From contig NW_006499848.1 in assembly GCF_000471905.2 (NCBI RefSeq), forward strand, positions 619,788 through 683,787: a stretch of 64,000 nt of DNA, given 5' to 3'. The DNA comes from Amborella trichopoda. Taxonomy: Eukaryota > Streptophyta > Magnoliopsida > Amborellales > Amborellaceae. Both the position numbers and the translations under genes were made by a program. Each line of letters starts with the position of its first letter. Position 1 is the stretch's first letter. Positions 37,001 through 49,085 of the stretch are shown piece by piece. The notes under the pieces are model-generated. The model was not told the origin of the DNA. It was given only the letters and a program-made list of their open reading frames with translations, and did not search any database.

Positions 37001-40000
37001 CCGTCTTTTCATAGAAACAAATTGCGATTAACTTCAACAGTTTCCATTTAATCAAACATAACACCACTAAAAATAAAATACACAACATTCGGTCAGTCTA
37101 ATCCTCTGCATTCAATTAAAAAAAGAAATCAAAATAAAAACACTTCATCTTATGCTGATCACGACTTGAAACATTCAAGAATTATTCATATTCCATGAGT
37201 GTCATTATATTGAAGTTACTTAATATGCGCATGTAATCAACCACTGGAGTCATGCACTAGAAAAATTAACAATACACAACAAAACGTCAATCGTTGACCA
37301 CATGTACCTAAACTAATCTAGAGGAAACAAATATGCATCAAAACTAAGATTGTGTATTCAACCATTATGGCTGGGTTTGTAACATTTCTCATGATACAGA
37401 CAAGTGACTCCTTTTTGTTTCATTTTAATATAAATGTGGACCATCACTTTGTCTTACATCAACATCCAAATCCCCATTGTTGAAAGACCGAACCATCATC
37501 TTTGATGTGTACAAGAAGTAAAAACTTGCAGCTAAAACCTGCACTCATAAGCTAATAAAAACATGGGATTCTGAATTACATTCTTCCTAACAATACAGAT
37601 AAAAACGGACGCAGGCTGATATACAATAATTTACAGATATATTGGGTCAATCACTGACCTATTAAGTGAACTTGACGTGGCGGCAAACTATGTAATGAAC
37701 CTGCATGGCTTTTTTCATGTACTTTAGGAGGCCAATGATATGGCAGAAGCATTGGCCAATAGACATACCTGTGGAGCAGGAACCTATATAGTCACTAAGT
37801 TATCAACTTGACACCTCGCTGCCAAGTACCATTTTGTACTATTCTACCTTTTTTAATAAATTTACCAAAAAAATAAAACAAAATAAGAAACACCTATGAC
37901 TCAATTGGCATATTGACTAAGACAAATCAATTGCAAACATGGCCAAATATTTGGTTTATTCCCTGAATATTCGAGGAAAAACCGTTTCTTTCTCGATTAG
38001 AAAATATAGGGGGCTTATTTATTGCCCTGAATCCTCTAGTCAAATTCAATAACTCATTACCCTCCTTTTATGGCCCTCTCTTTTTCACCTGTTATCATTA
38101 CCAATGTGGGATTATTCACTTGAAAATTTAAATTACTATGCCTCCCCAATATTAAGAAAAAGATAGAATACGCCCACCCTCCCTCCATATCTAATCGCAA
38201 AGCCCTAAACTATATGCCTACTCATTCTCAAGAGAGAATCACCCAAAAACAAACTCTCTCGATCTTGATCCACTCCCTTCAATGGCTCATTACCTCTCTT
38301 TCATTACTCCACATTTACAGTTTTGTTTACCTAGGCTATCTGGCTTGTTACATAAAGATTTTTATATGTTTAGAGTTCTCATATTTTATAGATAAACCAT
38401 ATTTTTCCTTAATATATATATATATAACATTACTAATATTCATACATTTAATAAGCTTCCAAAATATAGAGCCATTCCTTTCATTACTTGCTGACTTGAC
38501 AACACTGATTCAACTCTACGGTTTACACCACTCTTAGTGATCCAAGGATTTGAAGGAAGCTGCTATACTGATATTAAAGAACCTAGTCCACAGCACCATT
38601 AGTCTAGGAGGCCAGATCTCAGGATGGTCCACCAAGGCTCCAAGTACCATCTTCAACTCTCGGATTAGGCCTTTAGCTTTGAGTCTTTAAGCATAAGGGC
38701 TCATTAAATCATGAAGTCTTATACTATCTCTACATCTCTAACAAGTGACAACTGACACATGCGATTAAATATCCTGCTTTTTTCCTCTTTCCATATACCA
38801 GAAAACCAATAGATTGCTAAGAAAAACATAAACATATACCCCACTCAATGATCAAGGAATTCCGACTCAAAGAGCATTCTTACTCCAGCATTACCAAAGA
38901 AACCTCCTCTTTCCATAATTCATACGTTCTACTGTTGGATTCATAGACAACAAAGAAGTGGCACCACGTGACCTGAATATAAAGTCCTTTGACTAAATAT
39001 ATTGACGATGACAACCAAGTACACTTCACTTACAAAGCAACAGGCATCCAAAGAACTGCTTTTCAATCTTTCTTAGGAAGTTCCTAGAAGAGTATCCTAA
39101 TATTAAAGTCAATATCAACATCTCCCAGAACAAGTGCAAAAAACGAAAATCAACATGTCCTAGAATAACTAAGTGCAATAGCTTGAAATATGCAACACAT
39201 AACCAATCGACCCAAATCAATGTTTAAAAACAAGGACCCAGGCTCAGAACTGAACAGGTCCCAAGAAGTGACTGGCACAACAACTTGGCAAGTCCCATCT
39301 TTTACAAGCAAAGCATTTTTTTAATCATATTTGCTGGATATTTTAAGGACTCATACAAACTCAAATCATCCAAGTTTGGGCCAACTGGAACTGGCAGGAT
39401 GCTGGTTCCAAGTACGTCTCTCCGACTTTTTAAACACTTATCAAAATTGTAAGCCCTTAAAACAAGAGAGCAAAAATGTTTTCTCCGGATTCATGAGAAA
39501 TTTTGACAAAGTTTTACGTTAGCTGCCTACATAACACAACTCACCCCTTTTACCCGGTCTTGGGACGGGAAAACATAAAGTTTAAGGTCCTCACCCTTCT
39601 TAGACCAAAACAAACAAAAAAAATATTTTCTCCATTAACTTATTTTAGTAGCAACATCAAGGTGAAAAAAGAGATTAATCGAACTTAGAGCAAAGAACCA
39701 CCCAAACATTTAAATCATTTATGCACTCCTATCTCCACTTTCGCTCCAATATAAGATACAAGCCTCGGCACGGTAACAAAACTCTTTTCTGGATTGATCC
39801 ATGGCTGGATGACCTACCTTTAACCTTTAAAGGATCAACACCATTGCCTGTTTTTTGTTGGCCCGTGATCCCAATGACACTGTGGAATCACAATTGCAGC
39901 TGGTGGGTAATCGGAGGGTGTGGAGTCCTACTTTCAGACGACCCTTGTTTGATTCTTAATATTCAGGCCTTTTAAACCCTCTCCGCCACCCTTAACTCTT

Positions 40001-43000
40001 CTTTCCTCCCTCTCCAGGGTTAAGATAGACTCATTTGGACCCCTAATCTCACTGGGATCTTCTCGGTAGCTTCTTTTTTACTCTTCTTTAGCCCACCCCC
40101 AAAGCTCCAATCTTCCAATCTCAGTTCTGTGGTCTGTGGTCTAAAGCTTGGATCCCTCTGGTTCCACCAAGGTTCAATTTTTCAGTTGGATTGTGGCCTC
40201 AGAGAGAGCTCTCACAGTGGACCAGCTTCAAAGGAGGGGGCTCCAAATCCACAATAGATGTATCATGTGTGTTGAAGAAGAGGAAAGCAATGCCCACCTC
40301 TTCATCCATTACAAGTTCGCCTCCTCCCTTTGGCCTGCACGCCTTCAGCTGTTTCATTGGCAGTGGGTTACCCCACCAAATGTCCCCCATCCCTTGCGCT
40401 CTTTTTTCTCTCTCCCTGACCTAAAGCCAGTAGACTGCTGTGGTGTGCATCAGTCGCAGCCACCTTTTGGGTCATCTGGGATGAGAGAAATGCCAGAATC
40501 TTTCGAAGTCAGAGATCTTCCGCAGAAGTGTTAAAAGAAAAAATTATGTCCTCAGTCATTTTCTGGGCCGCTCATAACAAGGTATTCATAAATTTCTCTC
40601 ACTCTGATTTTCTCCATAGCTGGGAATCCATTCTGCACCATAATCCCCAAAGGGCACCTCGATCCTCTTTGTGGAGACCATCCAAAGAGGGCCACATCAA
40701 ATTAAATTTTAACTGGTGCTCACTTGGCAACCCTCGTCCAGCTGGCATAGGTGGACTGTTCCATGACAAAGATAGCAACATTCTATTAGAGTTCTCCGTC
40801 CCAATTGGGATCTCAAATTCTTTAGTCACGGAAGCCTCAGCTCTAAGGGAAGGACTCAGAAATTTCGACCTGGCATGGAGCCTTTCTCTTATCATTGAAG
40901 GCGATTCCTCCAGTGTGATTTCCTGGGCCTCCGGCTCCACGCCTTGGCCTTGGAGGCTCGACAATATTTTCGAGGAAATTACCCATTTCTGTAGGATCCC
41001 TCACGTCAGTTGGAGACATACTTGGAGAGAAGAAAAAGACGATGCTGACTCCCTAGCCAAAGCAGCTGCATCTATCTCCCAAGCCAGTTCTCCTACTTTG
41101 TAAGGACCTGATTTCCAGGCCTGATCTACCCCTCTCAGTTTTGGGCCTGCTTTTTTTGGGTTTTCACATCAGAAATGTATAGTTTTTTATTACAGATATG
41201 CTTTCTGTACAGGGCACCCATCTGTGGGTGGCCAATTTTTGGGTGAAACTCATATGTGGTTTTCAGCCTGTCTCCAAGCCTTTCTTTTGTATTTAATTTC
41301 TTCAGATCAATAGAGTTGACATGTTCAAAAAAAAAAAAACATTTATATCATTCAAAAAGGATAAATATGAAGAACTTGAAAATATGTATTGATCAAGTTG
41401 TAGGGAGGAACCATTGAAGGCAATTGACGAATTCAGCTCCGTAAAAAATAAATAAAACAAAATTCGACTTCTAAGACAGGAGAATGAAGCAACACTCCCA
41501 AGAACATCCATATCCCCCCAAAAGATATACAATGTGAAGACCTCAAAACTCTACGTTCAGCTCAATTTTGAAAGCCTACCAAGTTATGCATGGCAATGCA
41601 CATGAGTTGAAATCTCATAGAAGTGACGTGATAGACTTTATGCATGGGGATGCACAAGATTTGAGATCAAAGAGCCAATATAAACATGTTAGGATTTCAG
41701 AGATACATATGCTGTTATAGGCGCAAAATTGAAAATTTTCATATCAGAAGTTTCAAACCAGAGACATTATCAGCTTTTTCCACATCAATGCGACCCCATC
41801 CAATCATGAAATTTGGCATTCAAGTAATAAAGGATCAAATTTCACATATTTCCACACCAGGAAAATGAACACTAACTAAGGTTTGAATCACAAACTAATA
41901 CGAATATCAGTCAAATAATTCTCTAATGCAATATATAGCTAAGAAACTCATTAACTCAAAAGAGTCCCAACCTAAGATACATTAATAATTTTAGCAGTCG
42001 AAGAGATGCAAATATTAAAATTTAAGATTTACAAAATCTTTGATAACTTCAATCATTACGAATTTCAAATTTCATTAAGTTCCTTGCTCTTCTCCCCTAC
42101 CATACACATCCCAGTTTGTCTACTCACTTTAGAGCAACTTGACATAAGTGAGCTACTTAATGATATGGTACAATAAAAAAAAAAAAAGGTTCTTCAGGTG
42201 CATGGACCTCTGTTCTACACATCTATTTCATCTATGAAGTCAGCCTTCCCGTACATCTTATTGATTCTAGAACTATTATTAGAATATGCCTCATTGCTAA
42301 TTTTCCTGTTCATATGTTGCTTCCCTTTTTAATTTTTAGATTGTAGATGTCCCTCGCTCTATTTCCTTAAGGAGACAAAGTCCACTGACTATAGAAATCC
42401 TCCCACAAGTTAAGAGTATCTCAATGCTTCACAATGCACTTTTCAGAGCACTTTTCAGAACAACCTCAGAAAGTAGAAAGATAAAGTGAAGGACAACCGG
42501 TTTCTTAGCAACCAGGATCCCTCATACAAAGCATCCCATATAACTACATGCTTCTTCTTTTTTTTGGAATAATCATATAAACCCCTTGTTGTTTTTAAGA
42601 CTTACAAAGGTTAAACGAAGTTCATGTTGATGATCATAGGCATTAGCTATTGCAATCACTAGAAAGACTTACGCATGTCTTATAAAATCAGAGGCAGATC
42701 AAAGATGTAGATTAATACTTAAATTGAGGTCTTTGTAATAACGGAAATTACACGACTTATTGGAAAGACCCAGCAAAATAAATAAAAGGGAACTCGAACC
42801 CAAAAAAGAAAAAAAAATTGTGCACCCATATGAAGTAAGGAAAATTTACCAATAAGAAAACAACCATTTAGAAGTTCTCTGAATTTGGCATGAGAACTCA
42901 CTTCCTGGAAGAAATAAAAAATGCAAACTGGAACTCCCCCCTCCCCCCAACCCAAAAATAAATAAATAAATAAAGAAAGAAAATGACTAACAGATTTTCA

Positions 43001-44628
43001 TGATCATTGGCATTAGCTATTGCAAACACTAGAAAGACTTATGCATCTCTTACAAAATCAGAGGCAGATCAAAGGCATAGATTAATACTTAAATTGAGGT
43101 CTTTGTAATAACTAAAATTACACTACTTAATGGAAAGACCCAGCAAAATAAATAAATGGGAACTCGAACCCAAAAAAGAAAAAAAAATTGTGCACCCATA
43201 TGAAATAAGGAAAATTTACCAATAAGAAAACAACCATTTAGAAGTTCTCTGAATTTGGCATGAGAACTCACTTCCTGGAAGAAATAAAAAATGCAAACTG
43301 GAACTCCTCCCTCCCCCCCACCCAAAAAAAAAAAGAAAGGAAGAAAATGACTAACACATTAAAATTTAATTTTCCAATATAACATAAGCATTATAAGTTC
43401 TATAAATTTGGCAAGAAGTTACTACCTGGAAGTGTGAGCTGTTCAGGCAACGAGCAATCTGTCGGAACAAGGGAACCATACATCTCTCAAACTCAGCAGC
43501 CTGTGTGGCCTCCAAGACCTCCTCCAACTCTCCTAAGAACATAACCTCCTTTGAGCTATTTGTGATAGGCCAATACTTCAACAAACCCCTTATCACAGTG
43601 TCAGCAAGCTTGCAATCTTTCTCCACAAATTGAGTGATGCAATAAGATAATTGCTGGTGATACATGGCCACACACTTTGGCTTGTGAAGAGGAATTAGAG
43701 CTCTAACTAGGAACAGTTTGTGCTCTTCTTTCAAAGGCAAAGCAAACCCATTAATTATACTCCCAAGAATCTCAAGAAGTTCAGCAACCCCATTATGCTT
43801 TTCGGTCTCAAAAATAAAACGGTAAAAGATATTGTTGATGGCTTTCCTAATGAATGGGCGGTGCACCATAAATTTCCCATATATTCGGTGGAGTATAGTT
43901 TTCAAGTATTCTCTCTCTCTAGGATCCTCTGAGTCAAATAGATCAAGAAGTCTAAGAACAAAAGAATGGTCTATATATCTCTTTGCCAACTTCGCATCGG
44001 TCTCTGTTGACACAACAAATCTAAGGAGGAGTTCATAAACGATTTGTAGGTGCGGCCAGGCAGGGTCCATAACTGGCTCCTCTTCTTCCTGATCAAAATT
44101 TTCTATAACTTTGGTCTCGTGAGAAGAAGAAGGCAGTGTCCTAAATAAATTCACGGCTACCATTTTCGTGATCTCCTGCATTATGGTCTCAGTGAACTTC
44201 CCATTAGCCGAGGTTATGTAATCCACAAGCTCCAACAGTGTTTGTCTTTTAACATCCTTCTCTTTCTGGTTCTTTGAGGGGTCGGTGAAGTCGAAAGCTA
44301 CACAGCACATGTTCAATTTTCTGATGAAAAGGTTTTGTTTTTCGGCGCTCGGAACATCTTTAAAACTTGGTAACGCTTCATAAGCTGAAGAAGCTGAATT
44401 CCCATTGGCTCGATCGATAAGACCTAATTTTTTCACCTGATTGGATCCAGGAACCAAATAAGACTCTGAATCATTCCCACTACGAGTTGCAGGTGCAGAA
44501 TTCTCACCTCTCGAAGGGTGATAATTATTTGCAACTCGTGCATTGGGGATAGAATTCCCAACTCCTTCTCGACTATCACTTGATTTTGACGGCCTACGAG
44601 GGAGCTTTCCAAGTATCTGCTTAATCAT
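28054..44628 (-). CDS. PP2A B'/B56 regulatory subunit, two coding exons, 528 aa
   Basis: Exon 1 is 43426-44628 (residues 1-401) and exon 2 is 28054-28437 (402-527 plus stop; the total is 528 aa). The N-terminus [15 protein letters not shown] is typical of the plant B' gamma/zeta/eta/theta group; 44628 is the first in-frame ATG. The B56 helical-repeat domain runs from about residue 95 to 490, with well-kept blocks such as [45 protein letters not shown] and LFLWNNDHI. The C-terminus ends NIGG, lacking the peroxisomal SSL-type end of B'theta. B' subunits direct the PP2A A-C core to substrates and act in brassinosteroid, defence and stress signalling in the nucleus and cytosol. Odd points: the coding intron is 14,988 bp, and a 5'-UTR intron with a spliced upstream ORF is inferred. 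No frameshifts; the gene looks functional. Confidence 0.95.
29650..29830 (-). mobile_element. RTE-type LINE remnant, C-terminal part
   Basis: On - the short frame reads [18 protein letters not shown] and, further on, RRCK and KKARGRP. This is the conserved tail of plant RTE-type LINE reverse transcriptases. Only about 60 codons remain. Same orientation as the host gene. Confidence 0.7.
31180..32490 (+). mobile_element. L1-type LINE remnant, + strand
   Basis: Broken frames on +. A piece with [14 protein letters not shown] (about 31565-31610) is the linker after the reverse transcriptase. A piece around IKLNFDG (about 32265) is the RNase H domain, followed by remnants up to about 32480. Many stops and shifts; antisense to the host gene. 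Outer limits are approximate. Confidence 0.6.
32520..32740 (-). mobile_element. RTE-type LINE 3' tail, - strand
   Basis: On -, fragments [20 protein letters not shown] and [14 protein letters not shown] are the RTE C-terminus. They are followed by the non-coding tail with 'ccaattaattgggacaagg' and an ATG-repeat-like end ('gataatgatgatg'). The same tail type occurs at 51985-52030 and 63706-63750. Confidence 0.75.
32832..33144. other. Assembly gap (313 N)
   Basis: A run of N within the PP2A intron. Any frame drawn across it is meaningless. Confidence 1.
33145..35800. other. Intronic DNA without recognised gene
   Basis: At 33215-33290 the - strand has a tRNA-like box B word ('gagttcaaatccc'), suggesting a SINE trace. 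35295-35375 is C-rich with many CCC runs, so the host transcript (on -) would be G-rich there. Short frames show no domain. Confidence 0.45.
35600..36790 (-). mobile_element. L1-type LINE remnant, - strand
   Basis: On -, about 36750-36610 encodes a zinc-binding reverse-transcriptase segment ([24 protein letters not shown]). The longest frame, 36344-35820, encodes an RNase H domain with [26 protein letters not shown] and LLVEGNSSN. The catalytic Asp of LNFDG is kept, but the parts are in different frames. Same orientation as the PP2A gene. The 3' limit is a guess. Confidence 0.7.
39704..41353 (+). mobile_element. 5'-truncated L1-type LINE with target-site duplication
   Basis: The element is about 39721-41336. 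It begins inside the reverse-transcriptase linker (39760-39830: [12 protein letters not shown]). It continues with the zinc-binding segment (40160-40350: [29 protein letters not shown]) and RNase H (40528-41103: [28 protein letters not shown]). After the 3' UTR comes an A12 tail at about 41328-41339. Flanks 'aaacatttaaatcattt' (39704-39720) and 'aaacatttatatcattc' (41337-41353) match at 15 of 17. The first RNase H Asp is Asn here, and a frameshift separates the two domains, so it is dead. Antisense to the PP2A gene. Confidence 0.85.
42631..43356. repeat. 370-bp tandem duplication beside exon 1 of the PP2A gene
   Basis: 42631-42992 and 43001-43356 are about 95% alike. Both start 'gatcatNggcattagctattg', contain 'tacttaaattgaggtctttg' and 'ggcatgagaactcacttcct', and end 'aaaatgactaaca'. 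The second copy ends about 70 bases inside the intron from the 5' splice site at 43425. Confidence 0.95.
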
Positions 44629-45490
44629 AGCTACTGAATTTCTAAACCTCAGATTGTTATGATTCAACGACTATAACTCAGTACCCATGATCTTGTGAGG
44701 AACCCAAATGCCAATTTCACATTCAACGATGTAAAATAGTACTTAGATACCAGACAAAAAGAATCAACACAGTCCCTATCAAATTACATATGCCAATTAT
44801 GCATCAGATTTAGAGAAGGAAAGCGAGAGAGATAGAGAATGGGATTTGGAAGCGAAGAATCAATCAGAGCTCTAACAACGCAGAACGCAAATTGGCGATC
44901 AGCATCCCATCTAAAACAAGGTGGAAAAAAAAAACCGGTTATCAAATCCACCTTTTATAGCCTCCCTCTTTCATGTTCCAAACTTATAAAGTTACCATCT
45001 TCCATTACCCAATTCCAACAATAGGTTTACAAAAAAAATTGGCGTATTGGCAGTGTTGACCCAGCTGAAATCAAGACTAGCAAAAACTAGAGATTTGGGT
45101 CTGACCCCAAGAAACCATTCTCCCCAAAAATCCAATATTTTTAATCTATCTAACAAACAAAACAAAACAAATACAAAGGTCTGAACCCAAAAACTCAGAT
45201 AACCTTCTTTCCAAATCCTTCAACCTCCCTCTGGCCCTATAAACACTATGAGACACAAAGATCATATGACAAAGCAATTTCTCACTCTAAAAACAATACA
45301 CAAAGGTAAGAAACATTCAACAGCATGGATGGGAAACCATGAAAAAGATCAAATCAGAAGAAACGGAATAATGGGTACTCACCCTTTGAATAAGAAAGAG
45401 ATAGAGAGAGAAACATAAAGCAAGACCCTTAGTGAGAGAGGAGACCACAAAAGCTTCATCGCAGCGATCCTAGTGAGAGAGGAAACCATT
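44629..45490 (-). promoter_or_regulatory. Inferred 5' UTR of the PP2A B' gene with an intron and upstream ORF
   Basis: On -, CAAAGG|GTGAGT (intron from 45382) and TTGTTTTAG|ATGG (exon from 44910) define a likely 472-bp leader intron, 44911-45382. The spliced leader has an upstream ORF from ATG 45489 (77 codons) or the in-frame ATG 45459 (67 codons), ending in TAA at 44784, about 155 bases before the main ATG. CT-rich leader sequence supports the 5' UTR reading. The transcription start is not identified. Confidence 0.5.
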
Positions 45491-45499
45491 TTTTTTCTG

Positions 45500-46913
45500 G
45501 ACCTCGGGTTATTATCAACAGGTAAGTTGACCATGGTACCCCTGAAATTCTAAATGAATACCTAAAATGCCCTTCAAGCATGGTTAATTTACTACAGTAA
45601 ATGACGAAAATGCCTTGTGTGAAGCTACAGAACCTCTGGATTTTCAAGCACAAGACAATAAGGCGCAGGGGATGGTTGAATTTCCTTAAATTGCATAAAA
45701 TAGCCCCAACTTTATTGAAATTTGCAGCTGAGTCCTAGCCCTATGTTGAGTGTTGACCTTCGTGCCACATTTTTGTCATTTTTCGAATATTTTTTATTTA
45801 ATAATGAAAGGTTTAAATTCAAAAGAAAAAGAAATGGGGATGGAAATAAGTTTTTTGTGATTATTATTTTGCCTAGGCCATTGATGTAGATAACTCGGAT
45901 GAGTGAATAATTTTGGTTGCCTTTTATAAAGGGAAAGTATGCCATTTCCCATTTTGCCAAAATAAAATTTCATTTTGGTGGGTATAACATTTACTATGAA
46001 CAGTGGAATTCAACCTTTGTAGGTTTGCCAATGATCTCTACGAGTTGTAAGAAATCATCCACCTTATTTCAGAATTGCATAAGTTGTTTCAAAATCAATA
46101 CCAAAAGAGTCGCCTAATATTTGAGCTATTTTCGATTCTAAAGTCGTCATTGCTATTTTCATATAAAATCAGCCGATTGGAGGCCTTAGACTTTGCCGCA
46201 TCAAAGATGCAATAATCGATTCTCTCAAGAAGCCACAATTCCCACGAACAAGTATATTAATGACGAGAAAGACATCACTAATACTTGCTATTCTAACTCA
46301 AGCCTGACTGAAGAAGAGTTACATTCCATCACTGCTCAGGCTTGGCCTGGGAGGCTGGGCTAGGCTCGAGACATTGGTGAGTCTACGGCCAAGCAGCACT
46401 TTTGAGTAATACTTTCCTGTGCCCCCCGCCCCCCTTATGTTTCCGTGCGTTAGCCTCCCTCTCCCTCTTTTGTAAGAGATATTTTTTTCATATTAAAATT
46501 CAATATTATTTTTTTCCTATTTTTTTTAATGTTAACTATTAATATCATTAGATAAATAAGCAAGACTCATACAAAAAAAAAAAAAAATAGTAGTAAACAA
46601 AGAGATGAAGAAACATAAGAATACAAGTAGTACTCTCTATTTCTGTATATGATTTGCCTTAACTTCTAAACACAATATAAACCTCAACCTCAAAAGATCA
46701 TGTACCACCGACTGTCTAAGATTATAACTAAACCATACAAAACATTTCCAAATACATCCACTACACATTATTTGTTGCCCAAGCCAAACTTCTCAAATAA
46801 TCACTCCATAAACCATTCCCTTTTTGCGATCAACTCCCGAGCAAGGGAACCTACAATGAAATGACACCCAAATGAACAAAAAAAAGAAAAGCATGGAGAC
46901 ATACAGGAGGTTG
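45500..46913. other. Intergenic DNA 5' of the PP2A gene
   Basis: Presumed promoter next to the gene. About 46320-46410 has 'ggcttggcctggg' and 'ggctgggctaggc' words like hAT-like subterminal DNA. No gene seen. Confidence 0.45.
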
Positions 46914-46918
46914 ACAAC

Positions 46919-47984
46919 TGATGCAAATAAAAATTGTAGTTTATTTATTTTTAATTTTTAATTAAGGATTGGAAGAGATAAGTTAAGAGCCTGCGTGATT
47001 TGTTTTGGGAATGTTTATCTTTTTAGTTTAGAAAATGATATATAGATAAAGTAAATATCTTTTTGTTTAGAAAATAATAAGTAGTAGTTATCGTTTACTC
47101 TTAAAAAGGCTAATGTGGAAGTTAGAAAGAGAGAAAATAAGAAAAAGTATGTAGAAGAGAAAGAGATAGAGAATTATCTTGGATGGGTTTTTTTCTTCAA
47201 AATTCTATTTAAAAGGGGATGGCTCTTTATTGTAAATCAAAGATCGAAATTGATTAAAATTTGGTCTTGTGGAAAGATCATTTTTGGGATGGATTCTTTC
47301 TCAGACCCTGAAAGAGGGTGTAATATCTCACACTTGTTTTTTTGCTTTTTTTTTTTTAATTTTTCTCCCTACATCTTGTGAGAAGGTATAATCTCTCACC
47401 CTTTGTTTAATTTTAATTATAATTATTATTTTTCTCCCTACATCAGTTGGTATCAAAGAAGACATAGTAGAGCATATTAGCAAAGTAGTAGAATAATGTC
47501 TACAAAATCTATTTTATAGATTGCAAGTGGAACAAGAAAAATAAGAATATGAAGAAGTAGATCTCAATACAAAAGACGAGGCCGATAACTCCAATGTGCA
47601 AGAAATTTTGAAAATCAATTATGAAAAAGAATATATGTGTAATGCAATATTTGAAATCCAACTAAGTGAATCTGAAGGAGAAATAAAAATTGAGCCCGAT
47701 ATCATTATGTTATACTTCAAGATAAGCACGAAGCATTCGATGAATCGACTTGATGAAGAAATTAAAGAAAAAGTGTCGAGGCACATGGTGGAAGTACTAC
47801 ACCAACTTTCGAGAAGGACTTTAAAATATTTAAGTTCTATAAGCTTGAGGCTTCGAGGCTTCTCCCAATCTGAGGAGAATGATGCACATAAAAATTGAAG
47901 ATTTTTTTTTATAAAAAATTAAGGATAGGAAGAGATAAATTGAAAGGGACTGAGATGGGTGCGTGATTTTTTCTCCTTACATCA
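46919..47984 (+). mobile_element. Small non-autonomous LTR retrotransposon
   Basis: Starts TGATGCAAATAAAAATTG and ends CTTACATCA, flanked by ACAAC on both sides (46914-46918, 47985-47989). The 5' LTR is 46919-47445. It is followed by 'ttggtatca', a tRNA-Met-type primer site as in many plant LTR elements. The internal part is only about 430 bp. The 3' LTR (47880-47984) is 105 bp: it matches both ends of the 5' LTR but lacks about 420 bp of its middle. No polymerase or integrase. Confidence 0.8.
47596..47898 (+). pseudogene. 100-codon frame in the LTR element interior
   Basis: Fills most of the element's internal region and runs into the 3' LTR. The product is charged, rich in Glu/Lys/Ile, with no zinc knuckle or recognisable gag or pol motif. 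It may be a gag remnant or chance. Confidence 0.3.
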
Positions 47985-47989
47985 ACAAC

Positions 47990-48807
47990 ACATGACCAGC
48001 AACCAAAAGCTAGGGTCTACCTACGATCTAAAAGATTAGTCAAAAGAGGAGTGAAAAGAAAGACGAGAAGGGAGGGATAGTGAAGTGAAAGTGCAATAGT
48101 GAAATAATAAGGAATAAGGAAAGACGAGATGGTGGAAGCTAAACTATGACAATTCCCTAAAGTAATAGTATTTGACACATAAAGATTTTCAAGTACTTAA
48201 AAGGACAATATGAAAAAACCACGATAGCGCTCACAACTCCCACTGACGGGCCGGGCAGGGCCGGGCCGGGCCAGGCAGGCCCCCCATATCAGCGTTAAAC
48301 CAAGTAACCCGATATAAGGGTCGTTGAAGCCTTACAAACAAAACCCAGAGACTTGGCTTGAGAAAATACTAAACCCCAAACATTGAAGAGAGTCCCATTT
48401 TAAGCATTAACCTATTTGGGGCAAAAGATAATTGAGAGAAGGGGAAAATCACCCAAAGAGGCTGATGGAGATGGATGAGAAAGGGGATGGGAGATAATCA
48501 GTGTTTTTTTTTTTTTTTTTGCTACTATAAAGAAAGTTCAATGTTGTAGCCCTATCAAAAGAAGTAAGGAAAAGTATATAACGAGACTATTTACTTTTGG
48601 TATAAAGTGGTTACAATTAATCTTTATCGATGGATGTGAAATTGGGTGGCTGCATTTATTCCATTGATCAAGCTCAAACTTCAAAAGAATTTTTCTCCAA
48701 TTTTGTGACACACCCAAGCCATCAAATTTCACGTAGGATGGTTGTAAGTAATTGTAATTACATTATATTAAAAGTAAATGGTGTCATTGTATATAATCTC
48801 AAAAAGT
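47990..48807. other. Intergenic DNA
   Basis: A GC-rich patch at 48245-48290 ('ggccgggcagggccgggcc') stands out from AT-rich surroundings and resembles hAT-like subterminal repeats. No matching terminal repeat was located and no gene seen. Confidence 0.4.
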
Positions 48808-49085
48808 AAAGCCGCACATCTTAACTCCTCGAAAATTGCAATTCAAATAAAAAAACCTTTATTGAACATTATAGTTGTGAAAAAAAAATGATTTCAAGCT
48901 TTAAAAATAGTGTATATTATAACAAATTATATAGATTGTCCATTTTACCATAAGAACAAGTATCTATAGATCCATAAGATCTATACTATTTTTTAAGTTT
49001 TAATTTCATTACCGAAAGTGCTTTCCAGACGAAGATTTGAGTTGAGGCTCTATTTTGTTTTCATAAAAACCTCATCCAAACTATA
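48808..49085 (-). mobile_element. Family B MITE, reverse copy
   Basis: Left 'taaagccgcacatcttaact' and right 'gttttcataaaaacctcatc' are the reverse of the 16959-17319 copy. Internal 'tttattgaacattatagttg' also matches. Confidence 0.6.

Larger units (their letters stand above)
28438..43425 (-). other. 14,988-bp intron of the PP2A B' gene
   Basis: Donor CAG|GTAGTA at 43425 and acceptor TTCTGCAG before 28437; phase 0. It splits the B56 domain between HFQ and VAERALF. It is filled by LINE remnants, RTE tails, a sequencing gap and a 370-bp tandem duplication. Stretches 28438-29640, 29831-31180, 33145-35800, 36790-39703 and 41354-42630 show no recognisable gene. Confidence 0.9.

Noticed and set aside
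44629-44667. N-terminal extension of the PP2A subunit by 13 residues
   Set aside because: It starts at TTG, not ATG; MIKQ is the family's usual start.
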